Shown piece after piece: positions 1 to 6,010 of a DNA stretch of 7,738 bases. How positions within the stretch are numbered: position 1 is the first letter of the stretch; every line of letters starts with the position of its first letter. Under the pieces are notes generated by a model. The model made no database searches. It worked only from the letters and a program-made list of their open reading frames with translations, and was not told where the DNA came from. The DNA lies in NCBI GenBank assembly GCA_020438665.1, contig JAGQUE010000156.1, positions 1 through 7,738 of the forward strand, in the 5' to 3' direction. The position numbers were made by a program, and so were the translations under genes. The stretch comes from Nocardioidaceae bacterium. GTDB lineage: Bacteria > Actinomycetota > Actinomycetes > Propionibacteriales > Nocardioidaceae.

Positions 1-236
1 GCACCGACCAGCTCATCAGCTCCCGGCGCCGACGAAGAAACACTGCCGAGCGCACCCGGTAGCTCGACGGCCAGGTACTCGCGCACCCGGTCCGCTTCTC
101 GACGGATGTCCGAATCGAGCTCTCGCTCTGCATCGACCAGCAGCACCTGGAACACCACCAACACCGCGACCGCGAGACTCAACGCCACGACTCCCACAGC
201 CAGCAATGGGATGCGGACCTGAAGCGAGCGAAGCAC
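1..236 (-). CDS. Sensor histidine kinase, N-terminal part (cut by window edge)
   Basis: About 78 codons of an open frame run off the left edge, read on the minus strand from a GTG at 236-234, 16 bp after the response regulator stop. The visible protein starts with a short basic stretch (LRSLQVR). One strongly hydrophobic segment follows at about residues 10-30, and then a charged region rich in E, D and R (about 31-52), as expected for an inner-membrane sensor whose sensing domain lies outside. Neither the HAMP nor the kinase domain is inside the window, so the kinase call rests on position directly behind an OmpR/MprA-type regulator, where the partner kinase is normally encoded. A weak GGGAACGG precedes the GTG. 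Codon use is unlike every other gene here: about 22 of 78 codons end in A or T, and GC is about 65 percent. Another membrane protein is possible but less likely. Confidence 0.6.
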   Translation of the reverse strand, partial: MLRSLQVRIPLLAVGVVALSLAVAVLVVFQVLLVDAERELDSDIRREADRVREYLAVELPGALGSVSSSAPGADELVG

Positions 237-252
237 CGATCCGTTCCCAGCC

Positions 253-972
253 TCAGCCGACGAAGCGATAGCCCGACCCCCGTGATGTCTCGATCACGTC
301 CGAGCCCAGCTTCTTGCGCAGGTAGCCGACATAGACCTCGAGGGAGTTGGCGGTCGTCGGGAAGTCGTAGCCCCAGACCTCGTCGAGGATGAACGCGCGT
401 TCGAGGACGCGGCGCGGCCGTCGCAGGAACATCTCCAGCAGCGTGAACTCGGTGCGGGTCAGCTCCATCGGCCGGGCGCCGCGACGGACCTCGCGGGTGG
501 CGAGGTTCATCGTCAGGTCGGCGAAGGCGAGCTCCTCGTCGTCGCCGTCCTCTCGGGGCACGACGCGCCGCAGCAGCGCCCTGAGCCGGGCCAACAGCTC
601 CTGGAGGGCGAACGGCTTGGTGAGGTAGTCGTCGGCCCCGGCATCGAGCCCCTCGACCCGGTCGCCGACCGCGTCGCGGGCGGTCAGCACCAGGATGGGG
701 ACGTCGTTGCCGGCGGCACGCAGGGCGCGGGTCGTCTCGATGCCGTCGAGCCGCGGCATCATCACGTCCATCACGACCACGTCGGGCTTGGACGACCCGA
801 TGCCGGCGAGCGCCTCGGCGCCGTCGGCCGCCATCGCCACGTCATAGCCGTTGAACTCGAGGGAGCGGCGCAGCGACTCGCGGACCGCCTTGTCGTCGTC
901 GACGACGAGGACGCGTGGGCGCGGGGCACCGGCGCCCGCGGCGCCGGGTGAGCCGTGGGTGGCAGTCATCAC
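253..972 (-). CDS. MprA-like OmpR-family response regulator
   Basis: This 239-residue protein is a cytoplasmic DNA-binding regulator switched by phosphorylation from a sensor kinase. The receiver domain (about 20-137) shows the acidic pair D25/D26, phospho-acceptor D69 in [12 protein letters not shown]97 in LVLTARD and K119 in LTKPF. The winged-helix DNA-binding domain (about 147-238) has the [35 protein letters not shown] and RGSGYRFVG signatures of OmpR/PhoB proteins. The receiver closely resembles MprA of mycobacteria ([19 protein letters not shown]), a cell-envelope stress regulator; orthology is inferred and not proven. The kinase gene follows 16 bp downstream. The start is the GTG at 972-970 or the ATG right after it; neither has a clear ribosome binding site, so a leaderless or weakly initiated mRNA is possible. 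The last codons before the stop (ACA, TCA) already look less GC-biased than the rest. Confidence 0.95.
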   Translation of the reverse strand: MMTATHGSPGAAGAGAPRPRVLVVDDDKAVRESLRRSLEFNGYDVAMAADGAEALAGIGSSKPDVVVMDVMMPRLDGIETTRALRAAGNDVPILVLTARDAVGDRVEGLDAGADDYLTKPFALQELLARLRALLRRVVPREDGDDEELAFADLTMNLATREVRRGARPMELTRTEFTLLEMFLRRPRRVLERAFILDEVWGYDFPTTANSLEVYVGYLRKKLGSDVIETSRGSGYRFVG

Positions 973-992
973 GGGTCAACTGTGCCAAAGCA

Positions 993-1011
993 CTCTGAAC
1001 CATGCCTGAGA
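993..1011 (-). promoter_or_regulatory. Direct repeat resembling an MprA box, upstream of the response regulator
   Basis: Read on the minus strand, TCTCAGGC and GTTCAGAG are two 8-bp units separated by 3 bp, sharing the core (C/T)TCAG with an 11-bp period. Mycobacterial MprA is known to bind two loosely conserved 8-bp direct repeats separated by 3 bp. The site lies 20 bp upstream of the regulator start, which suits autoregulation. Only five core bases match between the units, so chance is not excluded. Confidence 0.4.
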
Positions 1012-1058
1012 ACGCGTGCTGTCCGCGGCCGCCGATCTCCCCCCGGCCGGCTCGCCGA

Positions 1059-1916
1059 TCACAGGTAGCGCGAGGCCACCTCGGCGGCGCGGGCGCCGTA
1101 GCCGCCACCGAAGTGGCAGGCGTGCACGAGCAGCGGATGGAGCTGGTGGAGGCCGAGCCGGTCCAGCCAACCCTCGGCCAGCGGCGCGACCTCGGCATAG
1201 GCCGCGGTGACCCTACCCAGGTGCGGCAGCCCGAAGAGCGACAGCATCGCCAGGTCGGACTCGCGGTGGCCGCCGTGGGCGGCCGGGTCGACGAGCCAGA
1301 CCCGCCCGTCGTGGCCCCACAGCACGTTGCCGTTCCAGAGGTCGCCGTGGAGCCGGGCCGGCGGCTCCTCGGGCACCAGCTGGCCCAGCCGGGCCAGGAC
1401 GCTCTCGATGGTCGCGGCCTCGGCGGCGTCGACCGAGCCCCGCTCGCGGCCCAGCTTGAGGTAGGGCAGCACCCGCCGGGTGGCGAAGAACTCGGGCCAG
1501 GTGTCGGCCGGCTGGTTGGGCAGCGGCAGCCGGCCGATGAAGCCGTCCTGGTCGGCGCCATAGGACGCGGTCCCCGCGGCGTGGGTCGCCGCCAGGTCGT
1601 GGCCGAAGGCGACCGCGGCGTCGGTGGTCGGCTTGCCCTGCTCGACCCAGCGCAGGATCACGCACTCGTCGTCGGAGCCCAGGACCTCGGGCACCGGGGC
1701 ACCGCCGGCGCCGCCGAGCCAGCGCAGGCCGCGCACCTCGGCGGCGAAGAACCCCTCGGGGGCATGGGGGTGGGTCTTCATCAGGGCGGTGGTGCCGTCG
1801 GAGAGCCGCAGCTTGGTCGCGGTCGCGATGTCGCCGCCCGCCACCGGGGCCGTGGCCACCACGGCCGTGCCGAGGAGAGCCTCGGCGCGCCTGGCCACGA
1901 CCGGCTGCCGGGTCAT
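1059..1916 (-). CDS. Fructosamine kinase family protein (protein deglycation kinase)
   Basis: This 285-residue cytosolic kinase belongs to the fructosamine-3-kinase family, which phosphorylates the O-3 of ketoamine sugar adducts on proteins or free amines so that they become unstable and fall off. Many bacterial members prefer ribulosamines or erythrulosamines. Visible signatures are the N-lobe lysine K47 in ALMKTHP with E60 in FFAAEVRGL, the hinge ILRWVEQG, the catalytic loop LHGDLWNGN (H190, D192, N197), the metal-binding D210 in LVDPAAHGG, and the family motif GHRESDLAML at about 217-225. Length is normal for the family (about 280-300). The ATG overlaps the upstream phosphatase stop by 4 bp (ATGA), so the two are probably translationally coupled and function together. 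It could be mistaken for an aminoglycoside or choline phosphotransferase, but the HGDLWNGN loop and downstream motif favour the fructosamine kinase family. Confidence 0.92.
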   Translation of the reverse strand: MTRQPVVARRAEALLGTAVVATAPVAGGDIATATKLRLSDGTTALMKTHPHAPEGFFAAEVRGLRWLGGAGGAPVPEVLGSDDECVILRWVEQGKPTTDAAVAFGHDLAATHAAGTASYGADQDGFIGRLPLPNQPADTWPEFFATRRVLPYLKLGRERGSVDAAEAATIESVLARLGQLVPEEPPARLHGDLWNGNVLWGHDGRVWLVDPAAHGGHRESDLAMLSLFGLPHLGRVTAAYAEVAPLAEGWLDRLGLHQLHPLLVHACHFGGGYGARAAEVASRYL

Positions 1917-2434
1917 CGGTCCGTGATCTCCCGCTGGAGTGCCGCCACGATCGCGACGCTGGTCCGCTCGACCATGGCCAGCACCTCCTCGAAGCCCTGG
2001 GGACCACCGTAGTACGGGTCGGGCACCTCTCCGCCAGGGTCGACGGGGTCGAAGTCGCGGAACAGCCGGACCCGTCCCGCCAGGTCGGGCCGCGACCGCG
2101 AGGTCTCGAGCAGCTCGTCGAGGTGGCTGTTGTCCATCGCCAGGACGAGGTCGTAGTCGTCGGTCCAGTCCGCCGGGAGCCGCCGGGCCCGATGCACGTC
2201 GGGGTCATAGCCCTCGGCGGCCAGGACCGCGGCCGACCGGGCATCCATCCGCTCCCCGATGTGCCAGGTCCCGGTGCCGAAGCTGTCCACGCGGACCTCG
2301 GCGGCGAGGCCGCCGCGGTCGAGCAGCTCCTCGAGCACGACCTCGGCGGTGGGGGAGCGGCAGATGTTGCCGAGGCAGACCACGGCGATCCGATAGGGAC
2401 CCGGGTCGCGTGGCTCGGGCAAGGAGACCGGCAT
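1913..2434 (-). CDS. Low-molecular-weight protein tyrosine phosphatase family protein
   Basis: This 173-residue cytosolic phosphatase has the full signature of the family: the P-loop VCLGNICRSPTAE with nucleophile C20, R26 and S27 (CX5RS), the conserved GTGTWHIGERMD segment (W57), and the general-acid loop VPDPYYGG with D139 followed by two tyrosines. Length is slightly over the usual 150-165 because of about 14 extra N-terminal residues before the first strand. The ATG at 2434 has a GAGGA about 9 nt upstream inside the end of the preceding gene, 4 bp after that gene's stop. The substrate may be phosphotyrosine proteins (PtpA-like). However, its tight coupling to a fructosamine kinase family gene suggests the known alternative role of LMW-PTPs as protein-ribulosamine-5-phosphatases feeding the kinase. 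The fold and chemistry are certain; the substrate is inferred. Confidence 0.95.
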   Translation of the reverse strand: MPVSLPEPRDPGPYRIAVVCLGNICRSPTAEVVLEELLDRGGLAAEVRVDSFGTGTWHIGERMDARSAAVLAAEGYDPDVHRARRLPADWTDDYDLVLAMDNSHLDELLETSRSRPDLAGRVRLFRDFDPVDPGGEVPDPYYGGPQGFEEVLAMVERTSVAIVAALQREITDR

Positions 2435-2438
2435 GGGC

Positions 2439-2828
2439 TCAGTCCTCGTCGTCGACGAGGTTGTCGATCAGCGCCGTGACGATGGTGATGATCAGCGAGC
2501 CCCAGAGCGCGGGCCAGAAGCCGTCGACATAGAAGCCGACGTCGAGCTTGCCCGCGATCCAGCCGGTGAGCATCAGCATCAGGGCGTTGATCACGAGCAG
2601 GAAGATCCCGATCGTCACGATGATGACCGGGAACGACAACACCTTGACGACCGGCTTGACGAACGACGTCACGATGCCGAGGATCGCGGCGACCACCAGC
2701 AGCGGCACGATCTTGTGCTGGAGCTCGGCGGTGCCGGAGCTCGGTCCGGTGAACCCGATGCCGTCGATCAACCACGACGCCGCGGCCAGCGCGACGGCGT
2801 TGGTCAGCAGCCAGGTGATCAGCCTCAT
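2439..2828 (-). CDS. YvlD / phage holin family 4 type small membrane protein
   Basis: This 129-residue integral membrane protein has four predicted hydrophobic segments, at about residues 4-22, 40-56, 66-90 and 104-124, and ends in an acidic tail (LVDDED). The pattern RLITWLLTNAVALAAASWL, followed by a short extracytoplasmic loop with an IDGI motif, then FVKPVVKVLSFPVIIVTIGIF and a final GSLIITIV helix, is typical of the family named phage holin family 4 (YvlD, formerly DUF360). Its molecular function is not established; members are chromosomal in many actinobacteria and Bacillus, and the YvlD relatives belong to envelope-stress loci. Nothing here suggests a prophage. It sits 10 bp after the GntR stop and 4 bp before the phosphatase start, so it is in the same operon. 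Its ribosome binding site is weak (AGGCTGG). Confidence 0.88.
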   Translation of the reverse strand: MRLITWLLTNAVALAAASWLIDGIGFTGPSSGTAELQHKIVPLLVVAAILGIVTSFVKPVVKVLSFPVIIVTIGIFLLVINALMLMLTGWIAGKLDVGFYVDGFWPALWGSLIITIVTALIDNLVDDED

Positions 2829-2838
2829 GGGGGCCAGC

Positions 2839-3552
2839 CTAGTGATCGGCCGGTGAGCCGGCCGCAGGTACGGCGGTCAGCAGGGCCTCGCGGATGGCCA
2901 CCTCGGCATCGGCGAGGTGGTGCTCGAGATCGGCCGCCGCCTCGTCGACCCTGCCGGCGTCGAGCAGCCGGAGAAGCTGGGCGTGGGAGCCTGCCTGGTC
3001 GTGGGCGTTGCGACGGGTGCGGTCGATCTGGGCGAGGGCGACCCGCAGCTCGGACACCAGCTGCTCGGCCATGGCCACGAGCCGGGGCGAGCCCGACAGG
3101 CCGACCAGGGCGAGGTGGACCGCGAGGTGGCGCTCGTTGAGCCGCTGGTAGGACGCGCCGGCCTCGACCGCTTCGAGGTAGTCGGCCAGTGCCTGCCGCA
3201 GGACCTGGCGTGCCTCGTCCGTGGCGGTCGGCCAACTGCGCAGTCCGGCCAGCTCGAGCACGCCCCGGGCACGCACGACGTCGGAGATGGCCTCCGGGTC
3301 GGGTGAGGTGACCGCGACGCCGCGGTTGGGCTCGCGGGTGGCGATGCCCTCGGCGACCAGCAGGCCGAGCGCCTCGCGGACCGTCGAGCGGGCCACCGCG
3401 AGGGAGTCGGCGATGGCGACCTCACGCAGCGGCGTCCCGGCCTCGAGCTCGCCCTCGAAGACGGCGCGCCGCAGCTCGTCGGCGACCCGGTCGACGGTCG
3501 ACGAATGGGTCACCGAGAGCGACTGGAAGGGCGAGTCGCCGGGGGAGGTCAT
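2839..3552 (-). CDS. GntR-family transcriptional regulator with FCD domain
   Basis: This is a 237-residue regulator of the FadR/FCD branch. The N-terminal winged helix (about 16-82) contains VADELRRAVFEGELEAGTPLREVAIADSLAV split across helices, ending in the recognition element RSTVREALGLLVAEGI and the wing REPNRGVAV. The all-helical FCD domain (about 90-225) would bind a small acid or amino-acid-like ligand; its likely metal-site residues are H142/H146 in the NERHLAVH segment, H190 and H211/H212. H142 replaces the usual aspartate. The ATG at 3552 is preferred because GGGAAG lies about 9 nt upstream and the family's N-terminus begins there. The frame stays open upstream to 3633, but that extension runs through the operator palindrome and has no family-like sequence. 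A 4-codon ATG-GCG-CCA-TGA frame overlaps the start by ATGA. The gene is divergent from the dimethylargininase gene, its most likely target, and heads a four-gene operon. Confidence 0.92.
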   Translation of the reverse strand: MTSPGDSPFQSLSVTHSSTVDRVADELRRAVFEGELEAGTPLREVAIADSLAVARSTVREALGLLVAEGIATREPNRGVAVTSPDPEAISDVVRARGVLELAGLRSWPTATDEARQVLRQALADYLEAVEAGASYQRLNERHLAVHLALVGLSGSPRLVAMAEQLVSELRVALAQIDRTRRNAHDQAGSHAQLLRLLDAGRVDEAAADLEHHLADAEVAIREALLTAVPAAGSPADH

Positions 3553-3614
3553 GGCGCCATTCTTCCCGGCCCGCGCCAGGAGTTGCGTCCGGCGTCCGAG
3601 GACCTCACAATTCC

Positions 3615-3644
3615 CTGACAGATTGTCCGACAATCAGGCAATAT
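3615..3644 (+). promoter_or_regulatory. Candidate promoter of the dimethylargininase gene
   Basis: CTGACA (3615-3620) resembles the -35 consensus TTGACA in five of six bases. With an 18-bp spacer it is followed by CAATAT (3639-3644), a poor -10 with three of six matches, or by GCAATA at 17 bp. The spacer is almost entirely the operator palindrome. A start site near 3650 would give a leader of about 65 nt before the ATG at 3716. The -35 is convincing and the -10 is weak. Confidence 0.35.
3621..3635. promoter_or_regulatory. Probable GntR/FCD operator, perfect 15-bp palindrome
   Basis: GATTGTC-C-GACAATC is a perfect inverted repeat with 7-bp arms around one central base. Its core TTGTCCGACAA fits TNGTNNNACNA, the consensus known for the FadR subfamily of GntR regulators. 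It lies between the divergent GntR and dimethylargininase genes, 69 bp from the GntR start and 81 bp from the other start. It fills the space just after a -35-like CTGACA of the rightward promoter, where a bound repressor would block RNA polymerase. Binding by the neighbouring GntR protein is inferred. Confidence 0.7.
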
Positions 3645-3700
3645 TCCGTCATCGCTCCGTTTCTTGCACGCCACGACGCCCGGCCCGCGCCGGCGCACCG

Positions 3701-3709
3701 AAGGGAGGT
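3701..3709 (+). promoter_or_regulatory. Strong ribosome binding site fixing the dimethylargininase start
   Basis: AAGGGAGGT is nearly a perfect Shine-Dalgarno sequence, with GGAGG ending 7 nt before the ATG at 3716. It settles the start of a frame that is otherwise open back to 3221, where it runs antisense through the GntR gene. Confidence 0.85.
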
Positions 3710-3715
3710 CATCAC

Positions 3716-4651
3716 ATGACACGGTCGCAGGACGCCGCACTGCCGTGGGGCTACCGCTACGTCAAGGTCGAGCCCAGCCACTTCCGGGTCGACTACCAGA
3801 TCAACCCGTTCATGGACCCCGGTGTGCAGCCCGACCCGGCCCGTGCCCGCGCCCAGTGGGACGAGCTCGTCGCCACCATCGAGCGCGTCGGTGGCACCGT
3901 CGAGGCGATCGCCCAGCGCGAGGATGCCCCCGACATGGTCTATGCGATGAACCTCGGTCTCGGCGTCGAGACCGCGGACGGCCGCCCGCACGTCGTGCTG
4001 AGCCACATGCGCTACCCACAGCGCCGGATGGAGACCGCCTCGGCCGAGCAGTGGTTCCTCGAGCGCGGCTTCACCACCTCCTATGTGGGCGCCGACGGTG
4101 TCGGGGCGCACTTCGAGGCCGGCGACGCGTTCGCCTTCGGCGACGCCCTGCTGGTCGGCTATGGGCCTCGCACCGACGAGCAGGGCCTCAAGGCGCTGGC
4201 GACCGACCTCGGGATCCGCGTGCGTGGCCTCCGCATCACCCACCCCGGGATGTACCACCTCGACCTGGCGTTCTGCCCCCTCAGCGCCACCCGGGCCTTG
4301 GTCTGCCCCGCCGCGTTCGACGACGCCTCCGCAGCGACGCTTCTCGAGCTCATCCCCGAGCCACTGGTCCTCACCGAGGAGGAGGCGCTGACGACGTTCT
4401 GCGCCAACTCCATCGTGATCGGGTCGACCGTGGTGATGCCGGCCTGCCCCGACCGGGTCCGCGAGCAGCTGGCGGCCTGGGGCTTCGAGGTGGTGGTCGT
4501 CGACGTGTCGGAGTTCCACAAGGGCGGCGGGTCGATCCGCTGCATGACCAACCCGGTCGACCTGCGGATCGGTCGTGACCTGGCCGTGGTCCCGGGTGGC
4601 GAGGTGGTGCTGCCGCCGGAGACGTCAGCCGGCGCTGCTCTCGTCGGCTGA
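3716..4651 (+). CDS. ddaH: Dimethylargininase / arginine deiminase-type amidinohydrolase
   Basis: This 311-residue cytosolic enzyme belongs to the pentein (amidinotransferase) superfamily. Members like it hydrolyse the guanidino group of N-omega-methylated arginine to citrulline and a methylamine. The catalytic set is visible: the acidic residue in HFEAGD (E134), the histidine in MYHLDLAF (H181) and the nucleophilic cysteine in GGGSIRCMTNP (C276). The N-terminal motif VDYQINPFMDP and the substrate-pocket segment DMVYAMN are shared with actinobacterial proteins annotated as dimethylargininase. Length is slightly above classic DDAH (about 255-285). The ATG at 3716 follows a near-perfect ribosome binding site. 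The gene is divergent from an FCD-type GntR gene with an operator-like palindrome between them, so substrate-induced expression is likely. Its 3' end overlaps the convergent lipoprotein gene by 27 bp. Arginine deiminase or another guanidino hydrolase activity cannot be excluded, and no ornithine aminotransferase gene lies beside it. Confidence 0.85.
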   Translation: MTRSQDAALPWGYRYVKVEPSHFRVDYQINPFMDPGVQPDPARARAQWDELVATIERVGGTVEAIAQREDAPDMVYAMNLGLGVETADGRPHVVLSHMRYPQRRMETASAEQWFLERGFTTSYVGADGVGAHFEAGDAFAFGDALLVGYGPRTDEQGLKALATDLGIRVRGLRITHPGMYHLDLAFCPLSATRALVCPAAFDDASAATLLELIPEPLVLTEEEALTTFCANSIVIGSTVVMPACPDRVREQLAAWGFEVVVVDVSEFHKGGGSIRCMTNPVDLRIGRDLAVVPGGEVVLPPETSAGAALVG

Positions 4652-5983
4652 CGGCGAGGACGACCCGTCCGACGGTGACGTCGCCGCAGGCAGGCCCTGG
4701 GTCGGGTCGGGCAGCCACACCGCACCGATGTCGGTCCGGAACAGCGCGCCGAAGGCGTTGACCGCGAGCGGCGTGCCGCCCGTGCCGGAGGCCAGGTCCG
4801 CTCCGGTGCGCGAGTCCAGCGACACCCAGCCGTCCTGGAGGGTGCCCCACAGCTCGCCGCGCGCCACGAGCGTGACCGTCGGGGCATAGCGGGCCTTGGT
4901 CGGCAGCGCCCAGAGCTGACGGTTGTGGACCATGCCCCAGCCGACGACCACACCCTGCGGCAGCAGGCACACGGCCACGGTCGGGGTGCTCATCCGGCAG
5001 TTCCACTCGACGGTGGTGCCCTGTCGGGGCCGGCCCGCCGCGCCGGTGCGCAGGTCGATCGGCACGATGGTGGTCGACCCGAAGCCGCCGAGGCGGACGA
5101 CGATCGCCCGGCGGTCGGTGACGCCGACCAGCGCGGCGGCCTGGGTGCCGTCGAGCGTCGACCAGCGGACCTCGCCGGTGGCGGGCGCGAGGCCGAGGAT
5201 GGCGCCGGCGGCGCCGGGAGTGCCGGTGCTCACCAGGGCCACCCGGCCGGTGCCGGCGAGCGCCTGGCCGGCCCGGCGCCAGACCACCTCGCCGGTGCTG
5301 AGGTCGACGCCCAGCGCCGTGTGGATCTTGGTGGTGCCGACCGCCACCCATGAGTCGACGATCATGACCTGCCCGGCCATGCCACGGATCCGGGCCACGG
5401 GGGGCGACGCCCCGGCCAGGGTCGACTCGCGGACGCTGACGCGAGCGTGCCCCTCGGGGTCTCCCGAGTCGAGCGCGAAGCCGGTCAGGTCGAAGGACGT
5501 CCTCCCTGCCGTCGTACCGCTGCCGCCGACGACACGGCTCGCCATGAGCACGCCGACCCCGGCCTCGGCGTCGAAGGCCGTGTCGATCGGGGCATAGCCC
5601 GCCGGCGGCACGATGACGTAGTCCTCGCGGACGTCGGGCAGCGCGTGTGAGGCGACGCCGTCGCGGTCCATGGTGAAGAGCTGGTCATCGGTGGTGAACG
5701 TCCGGAAGACCGGGTTGCGGGTCACGGTGACCGACAGTGAGGGGTCGAACCGTCCGGTGCCGCCGGAAGGCGTGCCCGTCGGGCTGTCGGTCGGGCTCTC
5801 GGTCGGGCTCTCGCTGGACGTCGGCTCGGCCGACGACGACTCGCTCGACGGCTCCTCGTCGGCCGGCGACGCGCCGCCGCCACTGCAGGCCGTCAGGGAG
5901 AGGGTCGCCGAGGAGAGGGCGACAGCAACCAGCAGCGCCGTGCGCCTGCGCCCGCCTCGCAGCGTCGTTCTCACCGTGTCCAC
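4625..5983 (-). CDS. Exported lipoprotein with PQQ-like beta-propeller domain
   Basis: This 452-residue protein has a lipoprotein signal peptide: a basic start (RTTLRGGRRRT), a hydrophobic core at about 15-29 and the lipobox LTAC with lipidated C33. A low-complexity linker rich in S, T, P and E follows (about 37-76). The remainder looks like a PQQ/quinoprotein-type propeller, with blade motifs LGVDLSTGEVVW (224-235), LGLAPATGEVRW (263-274), VPIDLRTG (307-314) and VSLDSRTG (387-394). Two further cysteines, C329 and C339, are the only others in the protein and could form a disulfide outside the cell. The C-terminus is again serine-rich. The start may be the GTG at 5983, or the in-frame GTG three codons later (5974), which has GGGGGTGG 5 nt upstream and gives a cleaner signal peptide. 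The specific function is unknown; such proteins are often labelled BamB-like, but only the fold supports that. Confidence 0.85.
   Translation of the reverse strand: MDTVRTTLRGGRRRTALLVAVALSSATLSLTACSGGGASPADEEPSSESSSAEPTSSESPTESPTDSPTGTPSGGTGRFDPSLSVTVTRNPVFRTFTTDDQLFTMDRDGVASHALPDVREDYVIVPPAGYAPIDTAFDAEAGVGVLMASRVVGGSGTTAGRTSFDLTGFALDSGDPEGHARVSVRESTLAGASPPVARIRGMAGQVMIVDSWVAVGTTKIHTALGVDLSTGEVVWRRAGQALAGTGRVALVSTGTPGAAGAILGLAPATGEVRWSTLDGTQAAALVGVTDRRAIVVRLGGFGSTTIVPIDLRTGAAGRPRQGTTVEWNCRMSTPTVAVCLLPQGVVVGWGMVHNRQLWALPTKARYAPTVTLVARGELWGTLQDGWVSLDSRTGADLASGTGGTPLAVNAFGALFRTDIGAVWLPDPTQGLPAATSPSDGSSSPSADESSAG
5778..5813. repeat. Three tandem 12-bp repeats in the lipoprotein linker
   Basis: Three contiguous copies of GTCGGGCTCTCG are present, the first with one change (G for C at the ninth base). 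On the minus strand they encode the repeated tetrapeptide ESPT/DSPT in the linker behind the lipidated cysteine. The unit is a multiple of three, so gain or loss of a copy would change linker length without breaking the frame. Confidence 0.85.
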
Positions 5984-6010
5984 CCCCGTGACGTGCCGTC
6001 TCGCCCGGCA

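Noticed and set aside
1018..1057. Terminator hairpin after the fructosamine kinase gene
   Set aside because: Two CGGCCG palindromes could pair over a 12-nt loop, but the stem is only 6 bp and no T-run follows, so the sequence is within what GC-rich DNA gives by chance.
1002..2012. Long plus-strand open frame of 336 codons opposite the kinase and phosphatase genes
   Set aside because: It is antisense to two well-supported genes, has no domain, is G/R/A/H-rich, and arises from the GC bias of the opposite strand's third positions.
1213..2775. Minus-strand open frame of 520 codons spanning three genes
   Set aside because: It is an out-of-frame shadow rich in R, P, A and G that crosses the boundaries of three real genes.
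2439..2828. Prophage remnant suggested by the family name phage holin
   Set aside because: This family is chromosomal in many bacteria and no phage genes, integrase or attachment site accompany it.
3553..3633. Upstream extension of the GntR gene by 27 codons
   Set aside because: It would translate through the operator palindrome and adds sequence unlike the family; the ATG at 3552 has a ribosome binding site and a normal family N-terminus.
3605..4519. Minus-strand open frame of 304 codons opposite the dimethylargininase gene
   Set aside because: Low-complexity, domain-free antisense frame opposite a gene with complete catalytic motifs.
4371..5351. Minus-strand open frame of 326 codons across the convergent junction
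   Set aside because: Out of frame with the lipoprotein and composed of P/R/G runs; it has no start context.
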